A stretch of DNA of 64,000 nt from Pseudoruegeria sp. SK021 (GTDB lineage Bacteria; Pseudomonadota; Alphaproteobacteria; Rhodobacterales; Rhodobacteraceae). The notes under the pieces are model-generated. The model made no database searches, was not told where the DNA came from, and saw nothing but the letters and a program-made list of their open reading frames with translations. Location of the stretch: contig NZ_MTBG01000001.1 in assembly GCF_002119405.1 (NCBI RefSeq), forward strand, positions 62,001 through 126,000. The letters are read 5' to 3'. The position numbers and the translations under genes are program-made. Below are positions 27,058-34,939 of the stretch, piece by piece; position 1 is the first letter of the stretch; the number at the start of each line of letters is the position of its first letter.

Positions 27058-27227
27058 TTCGTCCTCCCTAATGATGTCAAAGCAGCGGTCCGCTTTTTGA
27101 TCGAACGCGCCGAATTAACGTGCGCAAATTCGGGGCTATGCCGACATTTGTAAATTCCAATTTTAGATTGTTATGATACACAAATTATATCACCGGTGTG
27201 ACCGCGCCCCAATTTGAGGACATCACG
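27058..27227. promoter_or_regulatory. Divergent regulatory region between ABC operon and lysR-type gene
   Basis: A 170-base gap with a markedly AT-rich core (about 27140-27190), unlike the rest of the window. ATTTGT (27146-27151) and ACAAAT (27180-27185) form a spaced inverted repeat that may be bound by the LysR protein. It must contain promoters for both directions. Confidence 0.5.
27148..27177 (+). promoter_or_regulatory. Candidate sigma70 promoter of the lysR-type gene
   Basis: TTGTAA (27148-27153), an 18-base spacer and TATGAT (27172-27177), about 50 bases upstream of the lysR start. The -10 matches consensus at 5 of 6 positions. Confidence 0.45.
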
Positions 27228-28154
27228 ATGGCCCAAGGCCAGTTTGAATACTTTCAAATGCGGTGCTTCGTTGCGGTCGCGGAAGAACTGAGCTTTCGCC
27301 GGGCAGCGGATCGGTTGAACATGACGCAACCGCCGCTGTCCCGGCAGATCAAAATCTTGGAAGAGCGGATCAATCTCAAGTTGCTAGAGCGCGACAACCG
27401 CCATGTCCGCCTAACCTCTGCCGGAGAAAGCTTTTACCAAAGCGCCGTCGACATCATCAAACGCTCGGAACATGCTGTCTTGAATGCACGTCAGGCGGAA
27501 CGGGGAGAAACCGGCAGCATTGCCCTGGGGTTCGTCCCGTCGGCCGCGTTCCGGTTTGTGCCGCTGATCGCGCAACGAATGACCGCAGAGATGCCGAAAG
27601 TCACGCTGACCCCGATTGAGATGATGGGCTACGAGGTGATCGAAGCCCAGCGATCTGGACGGATTGACTTGGGGCTGACCCGAATGGAAAGCCCGCGGGG
27701 CGAGATCGAACGCACCCGCGTCGTCAGCGAACCCTTCGTTCTGGCGATTCCAAAGCACCATCCGCTGGCGCACAAACCGGACCTATCCATTTCGGATTTC
27801 GACGGTGAGCCGTATATCTCGTTCGCCAAAGACCGGGGCGGTTATCTGAAAGAGACGCTCGATGCACTGTTCTTTGCCTGCAATATCCTGCCCGACACAC
27901 GTCTGGGGGTCAGTCAAACCCATGCTGTCATCAGTTTGGTCAATCACGGGTTGGGGTTCGCGCTGGTGCCCAGATCCGCGCAGGTTATCCAGATGACGCA
28001 AACGGTCTATCGCGAGATCACCCTGCCCTCGCAATTTCGATCCGACATGTACCTCGTGACAAAATCAGGACAGGACTCGGTCGTCCGGGATCAGGTCAAG
28101 CGGCTCATTCTCAGCGTGCTGCAGCCGTTCCGGGAACCCGACGGCGCGTCCTGA
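27228..28154 (+). CDS. LysR family transcriptional regulator
   Basis: A 308-residue protein. The N-terminal winged HTH spans about residues 5-64 (MRCFVAVAEELSFRRAADRLNMTQPPLSRQIKILEERI), followed by the linker helix and an effector-binding domain with the periplasmic-binding-protein fold. The ATG at 27228 has GAGGA 7 bases upstream and fits the LysR start; the GTG at 27198 in the same frame has no ribosome site. It is divergent from the ABC transporter operon and is the obvious candidate regulator of it, sensing an unknown small molecule, perhaps the transported substrate or its RraA-processed product. The effector is not identifiable from sequence. Confidence 0.93.
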   Translation: MAQGQFEYFQMRCFVAVAEELSFRRAADRLNMTQPPLSRQIKILEERINLKLLERDNRHVRLTSAGESFYQSAVDIIKRSEHAVLNARQAERGETGSIALGFVPSAAFRFVPLIAQRMTAEMPKVTLTPIEMMGYEVIEAQRSGRIDLGLTRMESPRGEIERTRVVSEPFVLAIPKHHPLAHKPDLSISDFDGEPYISFAKDRGGYLKETLDALFFACNILPDTRLGVSQTHAVISLVNHGLGFALVPRSAQVIQMTQTVYREITLPSQFRSDMYLVTKSGQDSVVRDQVKRLILSVLQPFREPDGAS

Positions 28155-28181
28155 TCTCACCGCTTCATGGCGCAATTAACG

Positions 28182-28215
28182 TCCTTCCCCTCCAGAGGGG
28201 TCTGGCGGGGAAGGA
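28182..28215. terminator. Compound hairpin between lysR-type gene and alginate lyase gene
   Basis: TCCTTCCCC (28182-28190) pairs with GGGGAAGGA (28207-28215), enclosing a smaller CCAGA/TCTGG hairpin. It is located between convergent genes and probably stops transcription from both sides. Confidence 0.6.
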
Positions 28216-28279
28216 TTGTCTCAGGTTGGGGCTGTGTCATTCGTCATGATCGACAGCCGCCAGCGATCTGCCCGATTGA

Positions 28280-30565
28280 TTATGGCAGGACCTCAATTGT
28301 CACGTTGGTGAAGTCGATCCCATTATCCGGCGTGTCCGTGTCCTTGGACGCACCGAAAGTCTTGCTGTTGACGTGGAAGGCCAGCATCCCGAACGTATCC
28401 ACATCGCTGCCCTCGTCCACCAGACTGACCTCACTCAGAATGCTGCCATCCTGACTGAGCGACCCGGCGATCTTGACGCCCTCCGCAAGCTTCTGGATCG
28501 CGATCACGCCGGTATAGGTCTGTTCGGGCGCAAACTGGTAGGCCGCGCCGCCGCCACCAAGATTGTCATACCCTTTCGTCGTCCCCAACAGGCGCCCTTG
28601 GGTGTCCTGCTTATGCTTGCGGATATCGATATTGGCCGCCGCCGTATCGGCAAGATTGACATCGAAATCAATCATATAACCCGGAAGACCATCATACAGC
28701 GGATTGGGAGTGTCTGAGGATGCCGACAGGTCAGCCTCCAGCCCGGCCCGGCCCAGCGTGTCATACAAGCCGATGCGGAACGCGGACTCCCGATCCTCTC
28801 CGATCGTTGCCGGTGTGATGAAAGTAAACGTGGCTTGTAGGGTCTGCCCTTCTGCCAAAGCTTGCGGTGCGAACGTGGTTCGAATGCCGCGGCCCGACCC
28901 GCCCGACACCAGACCAAGGCTGCCAGTGCTGACTTCGATGGCGCTGCTGGCGGTGGTTGTCAACCAATTGGAATCGGCCGCATCCGCGCCGTCATCCCGA
29001 CCCCCATCTGTGAAGCTGTCATTGACCACGACGCCCGGGGTTGCAAGGGTTGCGGCCACGGGCGCGCGCTTTGCAGGCGCGTCAGGTTTGCCTGCCCCAA
29101 GCGCCGGTCCTTCGGCAGGGGCCGGATCGTGCGACACATCCAATGCGTAGAAGATGACCTTGTCAAAATCGGTTTCCGGCTCTGGGCTGGTGTTATTGCC
29201 CGCATAGGCACCGGCCTTGAAGAACATAAATTCGTCTTCAACGCTGAAACCGCTGTCGCGCATATCGAACGGCTCGGCCTTCACCACGCTGCCATCGTCG
29301 CGAATGATGGTCAGGTACAGCATCGGGATGATTTGGTCGCCTTCCGGCGCGCCCTTGACTTCAATCTCGTAAGTAAAGACCTCGTCCAACGCGATGCCAT
29401 CCTCAGGGTTGTCGATCCGATCCCCCCGGCTGCCGATCACGTCCACCCACGCTTCTTTGCCCACCTCTGGGTCATGCGCAAAATACAGCGAGCCGTATTT
29501 GTTCTGCGGCAGCTTCCGGTAATACAGCCGGATCGGTTCGTCGTTCTTGGCGTGGATCTGGCCAATCACCACACGACCCACCTGATAGGCCTTGCCCAGA
29601 CGCGTCACCTGATTGACCGCAAGGGTCGCGGTCATCTTGCCATCGACTCCGCCCGAGGCCGCCTGCGCCGAAAGCGGCGCCGACGAGAACACCCAGTTGT
29701 TTTTATTCGGGTATCCGCCGTCCACACGGGTCTCGATCGTGTCGTCACCGCGCCGCAACATGCCGCGCAATTCGGTGCGGGTATAGCTGGTATTGGCCGA
29801 GGTTTTTGCCCCTGCGGGGGTAACGCGGAAGACCATACCGCCGGTGGCCGGGTCGGTGTAGAAATAGCGCGGGTCAGTCCATCCGGCGGCCAACGCGGTC
29901 TCATAGACGCTGTCGGAAATACCGTCGCCATCATCGTCCGCCGGGGTTGTCACATACCAGCCTAACAGGTCGAAATTCTCACCGGGGGATGCTTCGGGGT
30001 CGAGACCGAACATGCCCGATCCCCGGCGTTCGGTCACCACCGGCTGGTCCGGCTTGTCGACGGCAACACCACAGCCAAAGGCCGCGACCTCGACAATACT
30101 GTTCCAATCGTTGGCCTCATTGCCGTTATTGAGGAGGCGGATGAACTGCGCCGCGACGGGATCGAAGGCAAAGGCTTCCAGCGCAGAGGAAGTGCCGCCA
30201 GACGCCTGTTCGGGCAGAAGGATGTCGTAAGCAACCCCATCGGTCGAAACTTCAACCGCGAAATTCGATTTACGAGTATCGCCATTATACCACGCGATGC
30301 TCAAAGATTTCAGGGTCTGCTTCGCACCCAGATCCAGAAGAAGCGTCTTGGGTGCGCCCTGCGATTGATTGGACCAGCGCGAGTCCGAGTCCAAATTGCC
30401 GTCAATGGCATTTTCCGGACCATGCGTTTCTTCATACAGCCCATCATCGGTCGCAGAAATGATGGTCAGCGGATCCGAAGCATCGCACGCTGTATTGGCG
30501 ATGGCTTGTGATCCATAAACAGACGCGAGACAGAAACAGATTGTTGTCCAAGAACGTTGCGCCAC
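28280..30565 (-). CDS. Secreted alginate lyase, polysaccharide lyase family 7, with discoidin-like domain
   Basis: A 761-residue protein. The start is a GTG at 30565 with GGGAGG 5 bases upstream; it gives a signal peptide (about 24 residues, VYGSQAIA-N), while earlier ATGs would place charged residues in front. Domains in order: an F5/8 type C (CBM32-like) carbohydrate-binding domain at ~27-166 (GPENAIDGNLDSDSRWSN); a PL7 lyase at ~185-465 with all three catalytic motifs, RTELR (263-267), QIH (336-338) and FFKAGAY (about 440); an Ala/Pro-rich linker; and a C-terminal concanavalin-like domain at ~510-761 that I cannot name. PL7 enzymes cleave alginate by beta-elimination, and QIH is usually linked to guluronate-containing substrate. 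No uronate pathway genes adjoin it. Confidence 0.9.
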   Translation of the reverse strand: MAQRSWTTICFCLASVYGSQAIANTACDASDPLTIISATDDGLYEETHGPENAIDGNLDSDSRWSNQSQGAPKTLLLDLGAKQTLKSLSIAWYNGDTRKSNFAVEVSTDGVAYDILLPEQASGGTSSALEAFAFDPVAAQFIRLLNNGNEANDWNSIVEVAAFGCGVAVDKPDQPVVTERRGSGMFGLDPEASPGENFDLLGWYVTTPADDDGDGISDSVYETALAAGWTDPRYFYTDPATGGMVFRVTPAGAKTSANTSYTRTELRGMLRRGDDTIETRVDGGYPNKNNWVFSSAPLSAQAASGGVDGKMTATLAVNQVTRLGKAYQVGRVVIGQIHAKNDEPIRLYYRKLPQNKYGSLYFAHDPEVGKEAWVDVIGSRGDRIDNPEDGIALDEVFTYEIEVKGAPEGDQIIPMLYLTIIRDDGSVVKAEPFDMRDSGFSVEDEFMFFKAGAYAGNNTSPEPETDFDKVIFYALDVSHDPAPAEGPALGAGKPDAPAKRAPVAATLATPGVVVNDSFTDGGRDDGADAADSNWLTTTASSAIEVSTGSLGLVSGGSGRGIRTTFAPQALAEGQTLQATFTFITPATIGEDRESAFRIGLYDTLGRAGLEADLSASSDTPNPLYDGLPGYMIDFDVNLADTAAANIDIRKHKQDTQGRLLGTTKGYDNLGGGGAAYQFAPEQTYTGVIAIQKLAEGVKIAGSLSQDGSILSEVSLVDEGSDVDTFGMLAFHVNSKTFGASKDTDTPDNGIDFTNVTIEVLP

Positions 30566-30991
30566 AGTGACCTCCCTGAGCAGTTTTATCAGACAAGGAT
30601 CGGTACCGACGTTCCGTCCGACCCGAACTGATTCCCTGATGCTGATCATGCACAAGATCATACTAGTAGCCTAGTATGATCTTCATTGCCGCATTTGGAC
30701 GCGCGAGAAATCGCTCAGCATGAGGATACGTTTTCGCCACGTGAGGCTTGCCGCCCGAAATGCGGAACGAACCAACCCGCTCAGGGTTGGCCTGCCTCGA
30801 CACTCCACTAATGAATTTCGCGCGGGGGGGGCCGGTCAAAGGTGCACCACACATTCATCCCGGCACGCACTGCCGCCTCAACGACAATAGAAACGCGCCA
30901 ATGATCGGCAGTGTCTAGAAAATAGTGGGGGGAAGCAGGGTGTAGCGATCGTCGTCTTTTGAACGAAATCTGCCGCCCAAAAAAGGTAAGG
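30566..30991. other. Gene-free stretch upstream of the alginate lyase gene
   Basis: 426 bases. The part nearest the lyase gene holds its ribosome site and the palindrome at 30654-30683. The rest (30684-30991) has only short frames of up to ~65 residues without ribosome sites or recognisable products, and a run of eight G at about 30822. No repeats or mobile-element ends are seen. Confidence 0.5.
30654..30683. promoter_or_regulatory. Perfect palindrome, candidate operator of the alginate lyase gene
   Basis: AAGATCATACTAG (30654-30666) and CTAGTATGATCTT (30671-30683) are exact reverse complements around TAGC. It lies about 90 bases upstream of the lyase GTG. Read leftward, TATGAT within the right half of the palindrome (plus-strand 30657-30662) makes a good -10 hexamer, so a repressor bound here would block the promoter. 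The regulator is not in the window. Confidence 0.6.
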
Positions 30992-31081
30992 TGGCGGAGA
31001 CGAAGGGATTCGAACCCTCGAGACCCTTCCGGGCCTACTCCCTTAGCAGGGGAGCGCCTTCGACCACTCGGCCACATCTCC
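30992..31081 (-). tRNA. tRNA-Ser (anticodon GCT)
   Basis: On the minus strand the acceptor arms GGAGATG and CGTCTCC pair (one wobble). The D arm region is TGGCCGAGTGGTCGAAGGC, the anticodon loop CTGCTAA carries GCT, the long variable arm is class II, and the T loop is TTCGAAT. The 3' GCCA end is encoded. Total length is 90 bases including CCA. Confidence 0.97.
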
Positions 31082-31331
31082 GCGGACCCGTTTAGAGATC
31101 AATCCAGCCCGGAACAAGCCCAAAATGACCCCTTGCGCAAATTGCTCTGCGACACGACTTCTGGCCTGAATACATAAGAAAAACCCAGGAAATTATACGC
31201 TTCATGGCACGGGGGTGCGGATTGGGGCGACCGGCACGCATCAGTGAGGCGCCCGCCCGAGGCCCCGTGATCCGGTCATCTCTTTGGTGACGAGCAATGG
31301 GGTCGCGTGCAGCATCCGCCCCCTGCCCGGT

Positions 31332-31934
31332 TTAGCGCACCCAGTCGCCCCGAGCCCGAATCTCGGTCGAGGACATGTCGACTTGCGGTCCCTCAAGATA
31401 ACACCAGACCGGCGGGGCGGCACCGCCTAGTAACGTGGATTGCTGCACCCGCAATCTTTCCGCCCGATAAATCCGGGCGGCATGGGTCAGACGTGCCGAT
31501 AGTGGCTCGCCCGGGCGGGCAATCACCCCGACGGGCGCGAGTTCGAAAATACTGCGCCAATGATCCCAAAGGTGAATGCTGGCCAGATTATCTGCCCCCA
31601 TCAGCCAAGTGAATCGGACGCCCGGGTACTGGCCAATCAGGGCTTTCAGGGTCGCTGCGGTAAACCGCGTACCCAAGCGCCGTTCCAGATCTGTGACTTG
31701 AACCCGCGGATGCTGCATCAACGTCCGCGCTGCGGCTAGTCGCCGGTCCAATGGTGCTGGTCCTTCAGTCTTCAACGGATTTCCCGGTGATACCAACCAC
31801 CAGACAACGTCCAACCCGAAGCCCCGCAGGGCCGCCATTGTCAGATGCACATGGCCGGCATGGGGCGGATCGAATGACCCCCCGAGCAATCCAATTTTCT
31901 GCCCGGCCCGCGCCAGAGGCATACCAGCCCGCAT
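31332..31934 (-). CDS. nadD: Nicotinate-nucleotide adenylyltransferase
   Basis: A 200-residue nucleotidyltransferase. The N-terminal GLLGGSFDPPHAGHVHL contains the H-x-G-H motif (His25, His28), and the C-terminal SSTEIR (about 190) is the second nucleotide-binding motif. NadD adenylates nicotinate mononucleotide in NAD synthesis. GGAGG lies 6 bases before the ATG at 31934; a second ATG four codons later is possible. In many relatives nadD is followed by rsfS and rlmH; here tRNA-Ser follows instead, about 250 bases further on. Confidence 0.95.
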   Translation of the reverse strand: MRAGMPLARAGQKIGLLGGSFDPPHAGHVHLTMAALRGFGLDVVWWLVSPGNPLKTEGPAPLDRRLAAARTLMQHPRVQVTDLERRLGTRFTAATLKALIGQYPGVRFTWLMGADNLASIHLWDHWRSIFELAPVGVIARPGEPLSARLTHAARIYRAERLRVQQSTLLGGAAPPVWCYLEGPQVDMSSTEIRARGDWVR

Positions 31935-32077
31935 TGCGGTTCCTCCGTCCGGCGTACCCCCCCGCTAAAGCATGCAGATCAGTGGCGCGCAAGTCTGGCC
32001 TGACGTGGAAGCCCCACATCAGCCGGCATTCCACTGTCAGGCAGGCCGCTTAAGCAGGGCTTGGTCGCGCCCCCGCC

Positions 32078-32944
32078 CTATCTTTCAGTTCGGGCCGTTT
32101 GAACCGCCAAAATACCTGCCGTGACCACCAAGACCCCCACCGCGTCCATCACGCGCACTTGCTCGCCCAAGATAATCGCCGCAATTCCAACGCCAAAAAC
32201 CGGGTTCAGGAAATGGAAGGTCGCCGCCCGCACCGCGCCGATCCGGTTCACCAGCAGGAACCAGACCACCGTCGCCAACAAGCCGGGCACCAACGTGGTA
32301 TAGATCATCGCCCAGATCAGCGGCGCCGTTATCTGAACCTGCAACGGCTCGGTCATCACTCCGACGACCGCCAATACCACCGCGCCGATCAGCATTTGCA
32401 GGCCGACGATCATCAGGACATTCCCCCCCGATGTCGCGCCCCGAACGGACAGCGTCGCCACGCTGAGCGCGATCACCCCGCCGACGCAGAGCAGCACCCC
32501 CTGAAGGTCTGCGCCACTGCTCAGGCGGGTGCCCATGATCAGCAGCACGCCTGCCAGCCCTGCCAACAAACCGGCCACGGCCCGCATGGGCAACCGCTGC
32601 CCCAGCACCGCCCATCCGATCATCGCCACCAGCAAAGGCATGGATGACGCCATGATCGAAGCCAGCGAGGCCTCAATCGTTTTCATCGCGGTGAAAAAAA
32701 GCCCCAGATACAGCGCGTTTTGGCAAAGCCCGAAAATAACGGTGGCCCGCCACTGGGGCCGGGTCAGCCGCCAGCTTTGGCCCAAGGCTTTCGCGACCCC
32801 CACCGCGATGACGCCCGAGACCGCGAACCGTACCGCCAAAGACAGCATCGCTGGGGCGTCGGCGACAATAATGCGCGCCGAGGTGAATGCCGACGACCAC
32901 ATCAGCGCGAAGGCCACGCCCATTGCAAGAGCCTTGATATCCAA
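32078..32944 (-). CDS. DMT superfamily (EamA) transporter
   Basis: A 288-residue membrane protein with ten predicted segments in two EamA repeats (starting near residues 8 and 150), typical of drug/metabolite exporters such as RhaT/YdcZ relatives. Examples of segments are AGLLAGLAGVLLIMGTRL and AVGVLVVTAGILAVQTA. The start is a TTG at 32944 with GGGAG 7 bases upstream and the first residues MDIKALAMGVAFALMWSSAF; no ATG fits better. Substrate is unknown; family members export amino acids or metabolites. It lies downstream of HU on the same strand but is separated by a terminator hairpin. Confidence 0.88.
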   Translation of the reverse strand: MDIKALAMGVAFALMWSSAFTSARIIVADAPAMLSLAVRFAVSGVIAVGVAKALGQSWRLTRPQWRATVIFGLCQNALYLGLFFTAMKTIEASLASIMASSMPLLVAMIGWAVLGQRLPMRAVAGLLAGLAGVLLIMGTRLSSGADLQGVLLCVGGVIALSVATLSVRGATSGGNVLMIVGLQMLIGAVVLAVVGVMTEPLQVQITAPLIWAMIYTTLVPGLLATVVWFLLVNRIGAVRAATFHFLNPVFGVGIAAIILGEQVRVMDAVGVLVVTAGILAVQTARTER

Positions 32945-32965
32945 AGCGGTTCTCCCAAATGCTAA

Positions 32966-32985
32966 GGGTCGCCAGTTGGCGACCC
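32966..32985 (-). terminator. Terminator hairpin of the HU gene
   Basis: GGGTCGCC and GGCGACCC pair perfectly around a 4-base loop, about 40 bases after the HU stop read leftward. It is followed by TTAGCATTT rather than a pure T-run. Confidence 0.6.
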
Positions 32986-33023
32986 CATTGCACGTACTCC
33001 GATCGAGGAAACCCCCGACAGGA

Positions 33024-33311
33024 TCAGACGTTGACGCTGTCTTTCAGCGCCTTGGCCAGCGTGATCTTGACCACCTTGTCGGCGTCTTTCTTGATCTGCT
33101 CGCCAGTGGCGGGGTTGCGCACCATCCGCTCCGGACGTTCGCGGCAATAGAACTTGCCAACGCCGGGAAGGGTCACGGCACCGCCGCCTGCAACTTCTTT
33201 GGTGATCAGGCCGGTGATTGCATCCAGCGCCGCACCAGCGGTCTTCTTGTCCGCACCCATTTCTTCGGCAAGAGCCGCGACCAACTGGGTCTTTGTCATT
33301 GGTTTTGTCAT
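33024..33311 (-). CDS. HU family DNA-binding protein
   Basis: A 95-residue histone-like protein. The N-terminal helices (TKTQLVAALAEEMGADKKTAGAALDAITGLITKEV) form the dimer core. The DNA-binding arm follows LPGVGKFYC and contains RNPATGEQI, where the conserved Pro intercalates in DNA. The arm ERPERMVRNPATG differs from the E. coli HU arm and is the form common in Rhodobacterales. The ATG at 33311 is preferred over the adjacent ATG at 33314, because GGAGG is 5 rather than 2 bases away. It compacts and bends DNA in the nucleoid. The gene is monocistronic. Confidence 0.93.
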   Translation of the reverse strand: MTKPMTKTQLVAALAEEMGADKKTAGAALDAITGLITKEVAGGGAVTLPGVGKFYCRERPERMVRNPATGEQIKKDADKVVKITLAKALKDSVNV

Positions 33312-33438
33312 CATAACCTCCTCAATGCGTCCTTATTTTCAGTCTGTTCCGGCATCTAACGGCAATGGAATATGACGCACAACGGCCTAGGCGCCAGATG
33401 TTGCCCGAAAACGTCGGTTTTTAGGTGTTTTTCGACCT

Positions 33439-34935
33439 TTAAAGGAAGGCCGTCTCTTCAAACGACCGCAACTTACGCGAATGGATCCGCTCAAGCGGCA
33501 TTTCCCGCATCAACTCCATCGCGCGGATCCCGATTTCAAGGTGGCGTGCGACCTGCGTGCGATAGAAATCCGACGCCATTCCCGGCAATTTCAGCTCGCC
33601 ATGCAAGGGCTTGTCGGACACACACAGCAAAGTTCCATAGGGCACCCTGAACCGAAACCCGTTGGCCGCGATGGTGGCGCTTTCCATGTCCAACGCCACG
33701 GCGCGGGATTGGCTGAGCCGTTGCACCGGCCCGGACTGGTCGCGCAATTCCCAGTTCCGGTTGTCAATGGTGGCGACAGTGCCGGTCCGCATGATCCGCT
33801 TCAACTCATAGCCTTCCAGCTTAGACACCTCGGCCACGGCTTCTTGCAACGCGATTTGGATCTCGGCCAAAGGCGGGATCGGAACCCACAGCGGCAGATC
33901 GTCATCCAGCACATGATCTTCGCGCAGATAGGAATGGGCCAGCACGAAATCGCCCAGCCGCTGGCTGTTTCTCAACCCGGCGCAATGCCCGACCATCAGC
34001 CACGCATGTGGCCGCAGCACCGCGATATGGTCGGTCGCGGTCTTAGCGTTGGACGGCCCGACCCCGATATTGACCAATGTGATGCCGGACGAGTCAGCCC
34101 GCTTCAGGTGATAAGTCGGCATCTGCGGCAGTTTCGCAGGATGCAACAACTCGGCATCCGGTTCCGAGATCACCGCGTTGCCGGGGCCGACAAAGGCAGT
34201 ATAGCCGCTCTCGGGATCCGCCAGCATCCGCCGTCCGAAGGCTTCGAACTCTTCGACATAGAACTGGTAGTTGGTGAACAGAATATGGTTCTGAAAATGC
34301 TCGGCATCGGTCGCCGTATAATGGCTCAGCCGCGCCAATGAATAGTCGACCCGCTGGGCCGTGAACGGCGCAAGCGGCAACGACCCATCCGGGCCGCGCA
34401 AGCTGGTCCCATTGACGATATCATCGTTGGTCGTGGCCAGATCCGGCACATCAAAGACATCGCGCAGCGGGAACAGCAGCGCCCCGTCATGGGGCACTGA
34501 CTGGCCAGCGGTGGCGAAATGTACCGGGATCGGGGTCTTGGATGGGCCGATGGTCACCGTCACCCCATGGTTCTTTTGCACCAATTTGATTTGTTGGCGG
34601 AGATAGTTCTCGAACAGGTCTGGCCGGGTCACGGTGGTCGTATACAGCCCCGGGCTGCCGACATAGCCATAGCTCAGGCGGCTATCGACGGCGGCGTAAC
34701 TGCTGACCTGCACCCGAATTTCCGGATAGAACGCCCGATACCGGCCTTTCGGGGTGCCTGACCGGATGGTTTCGGTAAATGCCTCGGCCAAAAAGCTGGT
34801 GGCTTGGTCGTACAGCTCTTGCAGATAGACGACGGCGTCGTCGGCGGTCGAGAATTGGCGTTCGGGCATGTCCTCGGGACAGATCACCCCGGTCGACGTG
34901 ACCGTCGTGGGCAACAAAGCACTGGCATCGGTCAT
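33439..34935 (-). CDS. amn: AMP nucleosidase
   Basis: A 498-residue protein with the N-terminal AMN domain (ADDAVVYLQELYDQATSFLAEAF, then RYRAFYPEIRVQVS) and a C-terminal nucleoside phosphorylase-like catalytic domain (SSGITLVNIGVGPSNAKTATDHIAVLRPHAWLMVGHCAGLR; AVALDMESATIAANGFRFR with the active-site Asp). It hydrolyses AMP to adenine and ribose 5-phosphate. The ATG at 34935 follows the adenine deaminase stop by 4 bases, and GGGTGAG serves as the ribosome site. With adenine deaminase it would convert AMP to hypoxanthine: AMP to adenine here, adenine to hypoxanthine by the upstream gene product. Confidence 0.95.
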   Translation of the reverse strand: MTDASALLPTTVTSTGVICPEDMPERQFSTADDAVVYLQELYDQATSFLAEAFTETIRSGTPKGRYRAFYPEIRVQVSSYAAVDSRLSYGYVGSPGLYTTTVTRPDLFENYLRQQIKLVQKNHGVTVTIGPSKTPIPVHFATAGQSVPHDGALLFPLRDVFDVPDLATTNDDIVNGTSLRGPDGSLPLAPFTAQRVDYSLARLSHYTATDAEHFQNHILFTNYQFYVEEFEAFGRRMLADPESGYTAFVGPGNAVISEPDAELLHPAKLPQMPTYHLKRADSSGITLVNIGVGPSNAKTATDHIAVLRPHAWLMVGHCAGLRNSQRLGDFVLAHSYLREDHVLDDDLPLWVPIPPLAEIQIALQEAVAEVSKLEGYELKRIMRTGTVATIDNRNWELRDQSGPVQRLSQSRAVALDMESATIAANGFRFRVPYGTLLCVSDKPLHGELKLPGMASDFYRTQVARHLEIGIRAMELMREMPLERIHSRKLRSFEETAFL

Positions 34936-34939
34936 CGTC

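Noticed and set aside
30808-30930. A possible gene fragment on the minus strand (VEAAVRAGMNVWCTF-like stretch) near tRNA-Ser
   Set aside because: The stretch looks somewhat protein-like, but it has no start, no match I can name and no mobile-element signs; too weak to call a pseudogene.
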